In this document: piece by piece, positions 10,826 to 21,519 of the stretch
Layout of the letters: each line of letters starts with the position of its first letter
Position numbering within the stretch: position 1 is the stretch's first letter
Assembly (NCBI GenBank): GCA_026873275.1
Contig: JANTUC010000001.1
Location: 1,736,001 to 1,800,000 of the forward strand
Source of the DNA: Pseudopithomyces maydicus
Taxonomy: Eukaryota; Ascomycota; Dothideomycetes; Pleosporales; Didymosphaeriaceae
DNA: 64,000 nucleotides
Reading direction: 5' to 3'
Notes under the pieces: generated by a model
What the model was told of the DNA's origin: nothing
The model's database searches: none
The model's input: the letters and a program-made list of their open reading frames with translations, nothing else
Translations under genes and position numbers: made by a program

Positions 10826-11971
10826 TTAGTGCCCACCAGTGGTTGGTAACTGTTTTCAATGGTTAGACTTGCAATCTTCATCATGACGGTTTGGATACTT
10901 ACACCAAGGTAGACCTTGAAAGAGTCATAGATGAGCCATTGGAACGCCGTCAATGTACCGATCATGAAGATACGAACAGGCAGTCCATTCCACAAACCGG
11001 TGAAACCGATCTTGCCATAGATACGAGTCATGGCCTGACCAGCGCCTTCGCCCGCCTTGCGGTCGGAGTTGAGCTTTGAGACCATAACATCTGTACACGT
11101 CAGTCTTGGATCTTGCCATAGGGTGGCAAGAAGCTCCTTTCAAAGAGCTTTGAGGGGTAGGAAAAAAACATACCAGCAGGGTGAGACACGACCGCACAGC
11201 CAATACCGGCAATGTAACCACCCAGGAAGGAGACACCAGTTTGCTGGAGAGAGTTGTACGACTCTTTGGGCTTGCCAAGGTACTTGTAGATCTGCTCCAC
11301 GGTCTTTTCAAACGTCGTGAACTTCACCATGGTATACGGGATCTGGCGTCCCCACAGAGGATACAATCCCTTGTACAATCCCGCAACACCTTCCTGGCTA
11401 ACTACCTTTCCCCAGCCTTCCCTCAAGCTGTGTGCGAACGGTGGCAGTGTCGTCTGCATTCTAACCTTGATCGCCTCCAAAGGACAAAGCGCTATATCGG
11501 CGAGGAACTCGGCAGATGCGGAAGCAGCGAGGAACACGACGGTCTTGTTGGCATTCGGTGCGAGCTTGTCGCCGTACAAGTATTTGAAGACCTCATAGAA
11601 GCCGTACTTGCCGGCACCCTGAAGCGAGTAACCAACGAAAGTCGGTGTCCAGCCGAAGAAGACACCGCGGAGTCCTTCTTTGGAATAGATCATGCGCCAG
11701 GCTTGGGTGTTGGATTTGTAGATTTTATCGTCGACTTGGCGGCGGCATTTTACCTGGACGAGGAGAATAGGTTAGCAAGAAGAAAGATACGCGCACGATG
11801 AGATCGATGTATTGAAGCGTGGTAACATACCAAATCCAAGGGTGTGACCATGGTGTGCGTGGGACCACAAGCTACAATGCCACCCAGTGTGCAAGCACCA
11901 AAGTACGTCCCAGAGAACAACTCAATCTTTCTCTGCGCACCGCGCTCAGCTTTTCCACTTGTGCTTGCCAT
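10826..11971 (-). CDS. MIR1: mitochondrial phosphate carrier
   Basis: Four exons on the minus strand: 11831-11971, 11174-11753, 10903-11090 and a tiny last exon 10826-10849; 310 aa. Introns 11754-11830, 11091-11173 and 10850-10902 are GT-AG. The last exon supplies LPTTGGH, the expected carrier end. Three mitochondrial-carrier signatures are visible: PLDLVKCR, PLEAIKVR and PADVMVSK, with about six membrane segments. The protein imports phosphate with protons across the inner mitochondrial membrane for ATP synthesis. The motif set and the length fit the phosphate carrier subfamily. Whether it is the MIR1 or PIC2 paralog cannot be settled here. The start is the ATG at 11971, followed by ASTSGKAERG. 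Confidence 0.92.
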
Positions 11972-12760
11972 TTTCACTGTTCAACGCGTCTTGTTATTCT
12001 TGAGTTCTTTGTTCTAAGCTTATCAGATAGCTATCGTGTAGGATGTCGCGTGCTTGCGTGCGTGTGTAGCAAGTGACAGTCGAATTGCGCGCGGAATGAG
12101 AAACCTCCGGGGTATCAAAAAGCAACGAAATTGCAAGACCAAGGTAGCAGAACCAGCTTTGAAGGATAATCGAGGCTGAAGGGTATTTATCGGTTGTTGA
12201 TAGCTTGGGATGCTGTCCCGTAGCTTCGTACGTCAAGCTCCCGCAACTTCCGTCGCGATGACGTCGATCTGCTAAGCGACACGCTAATGCCCGCTGACAT
12301 GGATCACTCAGCAGGCTTGATCCAGGATTGTGGGTCGAACGGTGCTCTAGAACTGGAGAACTCCATAGGAGAGCTCGTACGAGGGATAGATGGTGTGTTG
12401 ATCTATTTAATGTTGGGAATGTAGACTCGGTAGAGCGCGGCAATCTGGGACAAGGCTCGTGCGAATGCTTCCCCATTTGCTTCACTGTCTACGTTATTCG
12501 CAACTCCACATTAACTTGTAAGAAATAACATTGTTTACACAAGCATCGCAAGTTTTGCTGTAACCCTGTATCCGTTTCTTTTGATACTCTCTCTAGACGT
12601 ATATATCACACTTGCCGCGAAAGGGCTCAGTATCCACCTACTCAAACATGAACAGATCAAAGTATCTACAAACGTGGTATTTTCCTGAACACCGCTTAGC
12701 CATGAGCTCCATCCCTCCTTCCAAAATGACATTATGATCAACGCCGATAAAATGCTGTGT
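11972..12760. other. intergenic, no gene seen
   Basis: Promoter of the phosphate carrier on the left and 3' flank of the ZIP gene on the right. Open frames up to 163 codons occur on the minus strand but show no family features and no splice logic. Confidence 0.6.
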
Positions 12761-14199
12761 CTAGTGGTGGTGTCCGACTTGTGTCAGAAGGGGCACAAGC
12801 ATGCCAGTCAATACGAAGGCGATGTCCGACTTGGAAAGACCGTCAGAATGCGAGATGTGGTGATCGATGTAGCCATTGATCACAGGCGGTTCGTGTGAGG
12901 TTGTGGCTTCAGTCATAGAATGCATAGCGACATATCTAGTGGAATTAGTACAATTGGCAGACAAGGTGAGAAGAGAATACTCACAAAAAGGTCCCGCCCG
13001 AAAATAATAGAACCCATCCGGTGGTCCATGCCAAACCATCATCTCCGCCGAGGCGGTTGCGACCGAGTAAATGTACAATGGCCCATGTTAGTACCGCTCC
13101 AGCAGGTGCTGCCATGCTGAAGATTGCGAGATGTTTCTGGACTCTCCTTTTCGAGAAACCTTGTTTCAACAACACTGAGGTCATGCCGAATGCGGCTGGG
13201 GCTTTATGAAGCATGATGGCAAAGAATATCACGAGCGACAAAGATGTGGACGGGGCAGACGACGAGGCACCCAGCGCGATGCCGTCAGCGCACGAATGAA
13301 TAACGAGGCCGATAGTAGTCGCCGATGACCTTGGAGGCTTCGAGACATGCGGTGGGAGAGGTGTGAGCGGTTCTGGTGTCTCGACGTTCAACGTATTTAA
13401 GCTCATGGAAGACGAATTGTGCGGACCGCGGTGGAGGTTCGAAAGCGAGATATGAAGCGACTGGTACTCCTGGTTAGGCGCGGCAAGCGCCTGCGGGAGG
13501 TGGTCAACGAGAAACATGAGAATAAAGCCCAGAATGAGCGCGACGCCGATATGGCCGTGCGGTCCTTCGAAGTCTGTGTCTACTTTGGGCGTGTCTTGCT
13601 CGCTCTCTTCAGGCCCATGTACGCGCGTGTGACCCTCCCTGTGGCCCTCGGTCGAATCGTCGTCACCGCCTTTTTGGGGTCCCTGGGCATGGTCCTCCTC
13701 CTTGGCTTTCTGTTCGTTCTTCTGGCGCTGCTTGTAGCTGTCCACTGCCGGCGTGTCCGGCGTTCTCTTGACGATGATGTGTGCGGCGTCGGGGGTCTTG
13801 CCCACGCCTGTTTTGGTGAAATCGGCCACGCTTAACGCCTCCGCTCTGACGTGGTCCGGGACGAAGTCGGTCGGGGTGATGGTCCCCTTTTGTTGGTTGT
13901 GCGGGATCTTGGGCTGCGGATGCGGCACGTTGTGGGCGTGGCTGGTGATGGCAGCGCCGTACATGGTCTCAATACCCTCCGGTATAATGACGATGAGCGA
14001 TGCGCCCACGAGAACACCGGTGCCGAGCAGCGACACGGTGCGGAGCTGGCGCGGCGAGAGCTGGAAGGAGAGCGGGAGGATGCCGGCGAGGAACGAGCTA
14101 CACGATCAGCACGTACACAGATGCGCAAAGGGCTGGCCACACTCACGCAATTCCCATGATGGCGCTCAGGGCGAGCAGCATAAACAGACCGTCCCACAT
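12761..14199 (-). CDS. ZIP family metal transporter (Atx2/SLC39A9-like)
   Basis: Three exons on the minus strand: 14147-14199, 12985-14097 and 12761-12935; 446 aa. Introns 14098-14146 and 12936-12984 are both 49 nt, GT-AG. The first exon gives the hydrophobic start MWDGLFMLLALSAIMGIA, which continues as SFLAGILPLSF; this fits the ZIP9/Atx2 group and decides the start. The metal-site helices are clear: HSCADGIALGASS and HKAPAAFG. Between TM3 and the following helix lies a long, charged, His-rich cytosolic loop (about residues 80-220). Relatives sit in Golgi or vacuolar membranes and move zinc or manganese towards the cytosol. The protein ends in a His triplet. It shares a divergent promoter with Hat1. 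Confidence 0.9.
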
Positions 14200-14636
14200 G
14201 CTGGCGGCTGGGCCCGAGTCGGGCACGGTATGGGAGGGAAAGGGGAGGAACTATCAAAGGCGCAAAGGTCGGGGGTACAATGCTGAGGACGGACGTGTAT
14301 CATCACTCGTGGCACAACTATCACAGTCGCACGGATGGCTCGAGAAGGGGCTGATGCTGGGCTGGGGGGAAGAACAAGTGACAATAGCCAAGCCACACCC
14401 CGTCCAGCCTCGCTTCGCCTCGCCTCGCCTCGCCTGTCCAGGGTTCTCGCTGCGCCGCCGGGGTGTGGCTCCTGCCGCAGCAGGGCTGAAAGCCGCTAAG
14501 ACGCGTCGCGCCGAGCTCAAGCTTTCACGCGCGCCTTTTGGAGACTCTCTGCCCTCAGCGCCCTGCTTCCCCCGCTCCCTCTCCCCACCGCCAGCCTAGC
14601 TTTGAGGGCACATCCCGTGTCCTGCTGCTGCCCGCC
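14200..14636. promoter_or_regulatory. divergent promoter of ZIP transporter and Hat1
   Basis: 437 bp separate the two start codons, which face away from each other. The sequence is GC-rich with a repeated cgcctcgcct stretch near 14411-14430. An upstream in-frame ATG at 14538 would extend Hat1 by 33 aa with a Pro/Ser-rich start unlike the family, so I place the start at 14637. Confidence 0.55.
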
Positions 14637-16321
14637 ATGAACGTCGTGCTGGAGGATTGTAGGCCATGCCTGGCTTCGCGACAAGCCGTCACTGACAACC
14701 CTGCAGACGTGGCCGATGCCAACGAGTGCTTCGAGATCAACCTGACCCGCCCTTCCAAAGATGGCGCGCGCGAGCCCGTCTTCAGCGAGTCGTTCAATCC
14801 CGTCTTTACCTACCAGTTCTTTGGCGAGGCCCAGGAGATCGTCGGATACAAGGACCCCAGCATCCAGCTGAGCTTCCGCGCCAACGACATGAAGCCGTCG
14901 CTCGTGTGCCAGTTCGAGGAGGAGATCGTGATGCCAGACGCCGTCTACTCCGAGACCCATCTCAAGGTTGACCTTGGCACCGTCTTCAAGCAGTACCTTC
15001 CGACCTGTAAGCCCCGCCCTCTGGCCGCTTGCCCAAGTAACCATCCACTGACGAGAACAGCCGTCTTCGACCCAGCAGAAGCTCCGCGCATCGCCTCGTC
15101 CACCGACCCTACCTCCAAAGAGTGGAAGCCGCCCGGTAGAAAGCTGCATAGCCTCACTCTCCATGGCAAGCAGTTCGAGATCTGGGTGACAACCTTTACC
15201 GACGAGGCGGCGAAGCAACTGTGGGAGAACATACAGATACTCCCCATGCTTCTCATTGAAGGAGCATCGCTCCCTGAGTTGGATGCTGACTGGTCGCTGC
15301 AGAGATGGTCTCTCTACCTGCTGTACGAGGTCACTAGCATCGAGGAGGACACCTCACCTTACACCTTTGCCGGCTGCTCCACCACCTACCGTTTCTGGAC
15401 CTTGCCGACCTTTGACATCTTGCGCGCCACCAAGTCGCTTGCTTCACCGCCAGCCAGCGCCAATGGCGAGGTGGAGAAGTGGTGCCCGCCACGCCTGACC
15501 CAAGACCCCGAGACGTTTCTTTTCAACGAGCGCGTCGATCCACTCGAGCAACCGTCGCGCGAGCGCATTTCGCAGTTCTTCATACTACCACCATACCAAG
15601 GTCAGTCTCTTGGAGCCGTCCTGTATGAGACTATATTCGACGACCTCGCGAAGAAGACTTTCATACACGAGATCACAGTTGAAGACCCAAGCGAGAGTTT
15701 CGACGCCATGCGTGACTATAGTGACATCAAGTACCTGCGGACGCTACCTTCCTTCAATTCCCTGGCTCTGCCGGCAACCATCCCCAGGGAGAAACTTGCC
15801 AAAAGTGCCCCGATTCCTCGCGATGAGATCCTAGGCAGTGGAGTAGACCTCAACCAGCTGCGTCAGGAGACAAAGATAGTGTCTCGTCAGTTCAACCGCA
15901 TGCTGGAGCTCCACCTTTTTCTACCATTCCACCTGCTAACCGCAAGAGGCAGCGGATCACTCGTAAAGATCGGTCCACCAACGAGAACGATCGCAAGTAC
16001 TACTTCTGGCGACTGGCGCTCAAGGACAGGATCTACCGCCAGAACCGTGACTCGTTGGAGAACATGGAGGAAGGCGAGGAGGCTCTCACATCGGCACAGA
16101 AGGTGGAAATGATCGAAGCAGCGGTGGACAATCAGCAGGCCGAGTACGAGGAGCGACTACAGGGACTGGAGAAGAGGGTAAAGTGGAGCAAGGGAGAAGC
16201 ACAAGCAGCGTCGGGCTCTCACTCAAAGCGGAAGAGGGCGGTCGTACAGGATGATGAGGACGACGAGTGGGAGGACATGGACGAGGACAGCGTTGCGAGT
16301 TCGAAGAGGACCAGAGTCTGA
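14637..16321 (+). CDS. HAT1: histone acetyltransferase type B catalytic subunit Hat1
   Basis: Exons 14637-14658, 14707-15006 and 15061-16321, about 527 aa. The protein acetylates newly made histone H4 using acetyl-CoA. Family marks are the N-terminal DANECFEINLTRPSKDG region, the RISQFFILPPYQGQSLG acetyl-CoA loop (Gln-x-x-x-Gly near residue 287) and an acidic, basic-patched tail. The frame breaks at the T5 run 15916-15920: upstream codons run into a dead frame, while the tail from STIPPANRK to the stop at 16321 is in the other frame. One extra T restores a continuous protein. A 68-nt intron (15879-15946) would also restore phase but would remove a conserved stretch and has its branch site too near the acceptor. 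Introns 1 (48 nt) and 2 (54 nt) are multiples of three without stops, so unspliced message would still be translated. Confidence 0.85.
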
Positions 16322-16609
16322 GTAATGACCTTCGGCGTTCAAGGAGTTCTGCAACGCTGCATGAAGCACCTTATGAAGAGGGGCTCTTATTACATGCTTG
16401 GTGTTTTTAGGGATGATACCAATTTCCATGTACCCTTCTGTAGGTAGTACATATTCAAGCAAAAACACTTGGGTTTGAGCCTGGCTCATATGCCCCTCCA
16501 CCTATCGATAGCACACCCCGCATCCCCAAAAACTTTAGTCCTTTGCGGAGCACCACGCACCTCCGCGCCCTCGTCTTTCCGCTCACAATTCGAATTGCAC
16601 CCACCCACC

Positions 16610-17342
16610 ATGTCGCAATCCCAGTACAACCTTGTCGTGCTCATCTCAGGCAACGGATCCAACCTCCAAGCCCTCATCGACGCCTGCGCTTCGTCCGCCC
16701 TCCCCAACACGCGCATAACACATGTAATCTCAAAGTACGCATGCATCCCCGCATTGCCTTTTGCCCCAGCATATTCCTTGCTCAGAAACTGACAATCATC
16801 TTCTCATCCAGCCGCAAAGCCGCCTACGGTCTCGAACGCGCCGCCAAAGCCTCCATCCCCACCACCTACCACAACCTCGTCCCCTTCAAGCGAAAACACC
16901 CCCAAACCCCCGAAGGCACCTCCGCCGCCCGCACCGAGTACGACGCCAGCCTCGCCGCCCTCATCCTCGCGCTCGACCCCCGCCCCGACGTCATCGTGTG
17001 CGCCGGCTGGATGCACATCCTCACGCCCGACTTTTTGAACCCCATCGTTCAGCACGGCATCAAGGTGATCAACCTGCATCCGGCGTTACCGGGGAGTTTG
17101 CGGGCGCAGGTGCGATAGAGCGCGCGTGGGAGGCGGGCAGGAAGGAGGGGTTGAAGAGGACGGGGGTCATGATTCATGAGGTTATTGCGGAGGTGGATGC
17201 GGGAGAGGCGATTGTGACGAGGGAGGTGGAATTGAGAGAGGGAGAGGGGTTAGAGGAGTTGGAGGGGAGGATACATGAGGTGGAGCATGGGCTGATTGTG
17301 GAGGGGACGAGGTTGACGTTGGAGAAGGTGGGGAAGAAATGA
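16610..17342 (+). CDS. ADE8: phosphoribosylglycinamide formyltransferase (GART)
   Basis: Exons 16610-16734 and 16812-17342 with a 77-nt GT-AG intron; 218 aa once one base is allowed for. The enzyme formylates GAR with 10-formyl-tetrahydrofolate, the third step of purine synthesis, in the cytosol. Visible marks: LISGNGSNLQALID at the start (phosphate loop), VCAGWMHILTPDF, INLHPALPG with the catalytic Asn-His pair, and GVMIHEVIAEVDAG with the catalytic Asp. The frame breaks in the G4 run at 17091-17094, exactly between LPG and EFAGAGAIERAWEAG; one extra G rejoins them. The base change is in an enzyme expected to be essential without adenine, so a sequence error is more likely than a dead gene. 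It follows Hat1 on the same strand, 288 bp downstream. Confidence 0.88.
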
Positions 17343-18154
17343 ATGGCGGGTGATGTAGGTGCGTAGAGTTGGTCAAAATTATAAATATATCAATGTTTGG
17401 AACTAAGGTAGACCGAGTGCAATTCTCAGGTCATATATGAGTGGAGTGAGGATGCTAGATGCATTGGGATCTCCCTGTGCCATTCGAGGGATTGGACACC
17501 CGAGAGCTTTCAGGCACCAATTCCAGCGGGTAGGTAGGTTAGCATTGACAGGACTCACAGTGCCCACAGCCCAGTCTAACCAAACGTCAGCAACACAGCA
17601 GTGACTTCTCCCTTTTTCCTAACAAGAACCGTCACGGCAAGTTAAATGAGAGTACCGCGAATGCAAACGTACATACACAAAACCGTTCGTGCCCTGTCCA
17701 GGCTCCAATCGCAACCCACCCATTACCCTGGTGCAATTTTCCCGCCCAACAGCTCCATGCATCAACGCCGCGTTTGCCAAGTATCCACGGGAAATTTCAA
17801 GTCACTCAGCTCACCATGTTGCACAGGACCCACGCGTCAAATCTCTTTGTATGAGCAGCATAGTGTGGTACTACCATCTCGCTAACTGACGCCTCCTAGA
17901 ACTACAAACCCCCCATGGGGCTGCTGCTTCTTGGTTTACGTACGCCACAGTAATAACTCAACAGTGATCTAAACCTGCCAGGATCGAGATTTCGGACTTG
18001 CAAACGAAGCTTCTTTTATATAAAAGTTGGTTGGGCGCTGCTCTTACTCCTGTCTACTACAGCACTCCATTCCGACATCTCCAGCTCTTCTTTCCATACA
18101 CATACACACCCTGCCATTCTTCCATTGCAAAATCCCCCACCTATATAACTAGCA
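17343..18154. other. intergenic, promoter of the small secreted protein gene
   Basis: No gene seen. Near the right end a TATA-like stretch (cttttatataaaag, 18011-18024) lies about 130 bp before the start of the secreted protein gene and is a likely core promoter. Confidence 0.6.
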
Positions 18155-18812
18155 ATGAAGCTTCTCTCCCTCCTCAGCGTCCTGGCCATCGGCATCACAT
18201 CCGTGACGGCCGCCGTTCTCGCCACCCCCAAGAAGACTGCTTCACCGGCGGAGACGTTCGCTGCTGGCAATCTGGACGCACTCTCTACGCGGACAAGGAC
18301 AAGGCGCTCACCGCTATTACCCAGGCTTGCGGGAAGATGAAGTGCACCTATGGCACGACGCCGAGCCCGAAGACGGTTACAGGTAAAACACATACTTTCT
18401 CGCAGTCTCTTCAAACTCCACGACCCATACTTATCTCTTCATGATAAAACCCACCATTCATTCAAAGTAATTTTTAAAGCCTCCTAACCGCCCACCAGGC
18501 TCGGTCCCGGGCTACACCGCCGTCCTCACCGTCGGCGACAAGTGCGCTGGCCTGAACCCCTGGACGGCAGACGGATGCGTTGCGCTGTTCCAAAACTACC
18601 TATTTCCACAGTGCAAGACGGTAGAGAGCTTGCCGTACCCAGAGTTCCCTCCTGAGCCATTCCCGGCGGAGGAGCCCAATACGTTTCCTTGTAAGTAACT
18701 GGGGTGAGAACCTGCGTGGATTCGTGCTGATGTGGCGGTAGTGGCGACTATCAGTGGGACCTGTGGGGAGAGCGGTGACGGTAGTGCGCTGACTTTTAAT
18801 ATTGGGGGTTAA
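18155..18812 (+). CDS. small secreted cysteine-rich protein
   Basis: Exons 18155-18382, 18499-18690 and 18742-18812 (introns 116 and 51 nt, GT-AG); 163 aa if one C is added to the C5 run at 18235-18239. The signal peptide (residues 1-20, MKLLSLLSVLAIGITSVTAA) and the mature Cys-rich part are in different frames on either side of that run. The mature protein has eight Cys, a number that suits four disulphide bonds, and a Pro/Glu-rich stretch near residues 120-140. No catalytic motif is visible. Small secreted Cys-rich proteins of fungi include effectors, antimicrobials and surface proteins; which of these applies is unknown. A TATA-like element precedes it. It sits in a run of secreted-protein genes. 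Confidence 0.65.
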
Positions 18813-19184
18813 GTAGGAAGCTGTGGTGCTTTCGTGAGTTGCAATTATGGTGGACAGGTTATATTGATGGGGGTAGAGGTTCATGTGGGAATCTATCTAC
18901 GGTTTCGTGTATATGCCGGGTTGGGTTGGCAAATTGAGACCTTATTTTAAATAGCCAGATTGTGTGGTGAAAGTTGCCATTGTCTTTGGATGTCATTTAT
19001 TACATTTTCTGTGATGCCCTGCTACAGGTCAAATGGTATGTATGTAATTCATGCAAATCTAGTTCTCGTATTACCATGGATTTGAAATGATAAGACCCAA
19101 CATGTCATCTTCAGTCCAGAGAGCCACTTTGAAAATGCTTGAATTCTATGTAAAACAATGGTTTCCCGTCAAATTATATGAACC
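18813..19184. other. convergent intergenic, no gene seen
   Basis: 3' flanks of the secreted protein gene (plus) and the Ap4A phosphorylase gene (minus). AT-rich at 18900-19090, as expected for termination regions. Confidence 0.6.
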
Positions 19185-20140
19185 TTACGGTGGCACTCCA
19201 AGCTGCGATAGTACATTTCGATACCCCAATCTTTCCCAGTCGTCGACCGGTCCATCTTCACTCAACCACGCACTTCCCAGCATACCCGCCGTCGCCGCAC
19301 TAGCTTTTGTTCCCTCTATCCCAGCCATCTTTCTAGGTATCACTACGATCCGATCTTTCCACATGAAAAGTCCATGTGGACAATGCTTTTCGCTTTGGTC
19401 CAATCCCAATGCATCCTTCGCCTGACTAATCAACGTCAGGTACACCTCTGCGACCCGAGCCCCTGTCACACTTCCAAACCCTTCCTCCAAGTGATGTGAG
19501 AAGAATTTGAATGGAACCGTACCACGCAAATCGGGATCGACGAAATTTTGGAATGCTGGAGGCGGACCCCGAAGACCTTGGAGATGCTTGTGCACCCTGC
19601 TGCAACCCGCCTCTCTACCTCCATTAAAGATGACGTACAGATCCTCCCCAAGGCCAGGAATACGGAGCATCTCCAACGCAGCTTCGAAATCGTCCTTGTC
19701 AAGTAATTCGTTCTGGCGTCTCCATGAATCTAGTGTGAGCAGCAAGAACTGCGGCCTATCGACACAAAACATGTTAAATGCAAGGTCGTGCGTTTCGTTC
19801 AGCACCGCGATCTTCATGCGCTTGTCGGGACAATAGAGATCGCTGCCGGGACCCCATATTGTTTCGCCCGATGTCTCAAAAGTGCGGTCGAGCTTAGCAC
19901 CAATGGTGTGTGGTTTTCTTGAGAATACGGGACAGATGCGGAATTCGAGCTTGGAAAGGACGTTAGACTTGTCACTTATTGCTGTGAGACTGATCAAGGT
20001 AGAGGGTTAGGTACCGGATAGCCACCAGCGTCTCGCTCAATGGTGCGGTAAGGTCCGTATAACACAACACCATCGGCTACTAACTGGTCGAATGTTGCGA
20101 TGATGTCTTCTTTAGGCGGTATCGTGCTTCGTGTTGCCAT
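19185..20140 (-). CDS. APA2: Ap4A phosphorylase (ATP adenylyltransferase)
   Basis: Two exons on the minus strand: 20015-20140 and 19185-19949, intron 19950-20014 (65 nt, GT-AG, branch CTAAC 14 nt before the acceptor); 296 aa. The splice joins GGYP to LEFRICP, as the family requires. The enzyme splits diadenosine tetraphosphate with phosphate into ATP and ADP. The catalytic His motif HKHLQ is at residues 162-166 after NGGREAGCSR, and the C-terminal region has HGLFMWKDRIVVIPR. Slightly shorter than the yeast enzymes (about 320 aa). APA1 or APA2 cannot be told apart, so the symbol is by family only. Confidence 0.85.
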
Positions 20141-20823
20141 ATTCGTAACGTGCCTAGCTTGATACTGCTATTTCTCCGGGATCATTGCCGTTTTGGCAAT
20201 AGTTCTTTTGTGTCAATGACGCAATTGCAAAAATACCGGGCACGTTGGTCACGAAGTCGATACAGGCGATGTATACACGGCCGGTTTGTGTGAAATTGAA
20301 GTCGTGAGGAAGTGGGTCCTGGTGAAGTGGCGGTGGGCCTGTGGCTGTAAGAGGCTAGCGGGTTTCAGGGATGCGGCTGTTCGCCTGCAATCTTACCAGA
20401 TCTACTCTTTGGAGGGCTGCATCCTCGATCATATCGATTCCCACAGTAAAAGAGCTCGGTTCGTCTTATGTTAGTATATGGTTTTGCTAGCTACTAAATC
20501 AAGAATCCAGATTTCCCTAAGGTCTACAACGCAGCATGGACATGTAGGTCCTTGGATGCTTCACATCGTACATACATACAGAATTCGAAACTTCGTCTGT
20601 TTGAGAACGTTTTTTGATGGATCCATAGCTATTTTTAATTGATAAGCGAAATACTATCTCAAACTCAAGTATTGTGCATTGAATGGAATAGAAGGTAAGT
20701 GTTTGAAGAAGCAAGCGAAGAGAAAAACAAATATAAGAAAAAAACATTAAGAATCATAGAATCATTCCCCGTGTCATCGTCCACCATAGTAAACCATAAT
20801 AGATCATCTGACAGGTCGTTCAA
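20141..20823. other. intergenic, no gene seen
   Basis: Upstream region of Ap4A phosphorylase and 3' flank of the cutinase. AT-rich from 20500. No supported open frame or repeat. Confidence 0.6.
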
Positions 20824-21519
20824 TTAGACCTTTCCAGCAACGAAAGCGCCTGCAGTGCCCACGTCGTTCTGGTAGTTGAGATGGGCCGGGGCGATGTTGA
20901 TGCCACCCTCGCAGATGTTATCGCCGCTGTGGCAGATGGTAAGGGTCTTGGATGTAGCGATGGATCCGAAAGATTGGCCCTTCTTTGGGTCACCGAATAC
21001 GACAACAGCCGCAACCTTTGCGGCGTTGGCAGCGGAAGTCTTCTGTGCCGCGTTGTGGACGAGCTGAGCACCCTGGGAGTAGCCGGACAGCACGATCTTC
21101 GTGTTAGGGCAACGGGTCGCAGTCTGCAATATGATCAGTTTCGATGACGAATTAGTAGGGGTGGTTGTGCTGCTCACCGTAGAGATCAAGTTGGTCATCG
21201 TGGTGGAACCCGCAGAGTCGCCGCCAGCCAAAAAGCCTGAAACGCTAGCCGAGTAGGTGACTCCCTGGATAGCAAGCTGGCTGGTTCCTCCGAGCCTTGA
21301 GGCAAGGTTGTTGAAGAACAAGGGGCCTACGGCGGCGCTGTCGCCAACATTGCCCTGCTGACCTGTGCCGCGGGCGTAGATGACGGAGACAGCACGGCAG
21401 GCAGTACCATCGGTGAGCTGGTTGTAGGTGCTACCAGTGAATTGACGTTTGTCCAAGGCGGGAGCGGCCGAGGTAAGGCTGATGGTTGCCGCGAGGGCGG
21501 TGATGAACGAGGCCTTCAT
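20824..21519 (-). CDS. cutinase
   Basis: Two exons on the minus strand: 21178-21519 and 20824-21123 with a 54-nt GT-AG intron (21124-21177); 213 aa. Secreted serine esterase that cleaves ester bonds of plant cutin. A signal peptide (residues about 1-19) is followed by a Kex2-type LDKR site. The nucleophile motif is GYSQG (Ser near residue 130). The Asp of the triad is in CHSGDNIC and the His in PAHLNY. Four conserved Cys are present (in TACRAV, RCPNTK and CHSGDNIC). The intron is stop-free and a multiple of three, so intron retention would insert 18 residues just before the RCPNTK region. Length and motifs are normal for the family. Suggests a plant-associated or litter-degrading lifestyle. 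Confidence 0.93.
   Translation of the reverse strand: MKASFITALAATISLTSAAPALDKRQFTGSTYNQLTDGTACRAVSVIYARGTGQQGNVGDSAAVGPLFFNNLASRLGGTSQLAIQGVTYSASVSGFLAGGDSAGSTTMTNLISTVSSTTTPTNSSSKLIILQTATRCPNTKIVLSGYSQGAQLVHNAAQKTSAANAAKVAAVVVFGDPKKGQSFGSIATSKTLTICHSGDNICEGGINIAPAHLNYQNDVGTAGAFVAGKV

Noticed and set aside
15879..15946. Intron explaining the Hat1 frame break
   Set aside because: Phase fits, but the branch-to-acceptor distance is too short and conserved sequence would be lost.
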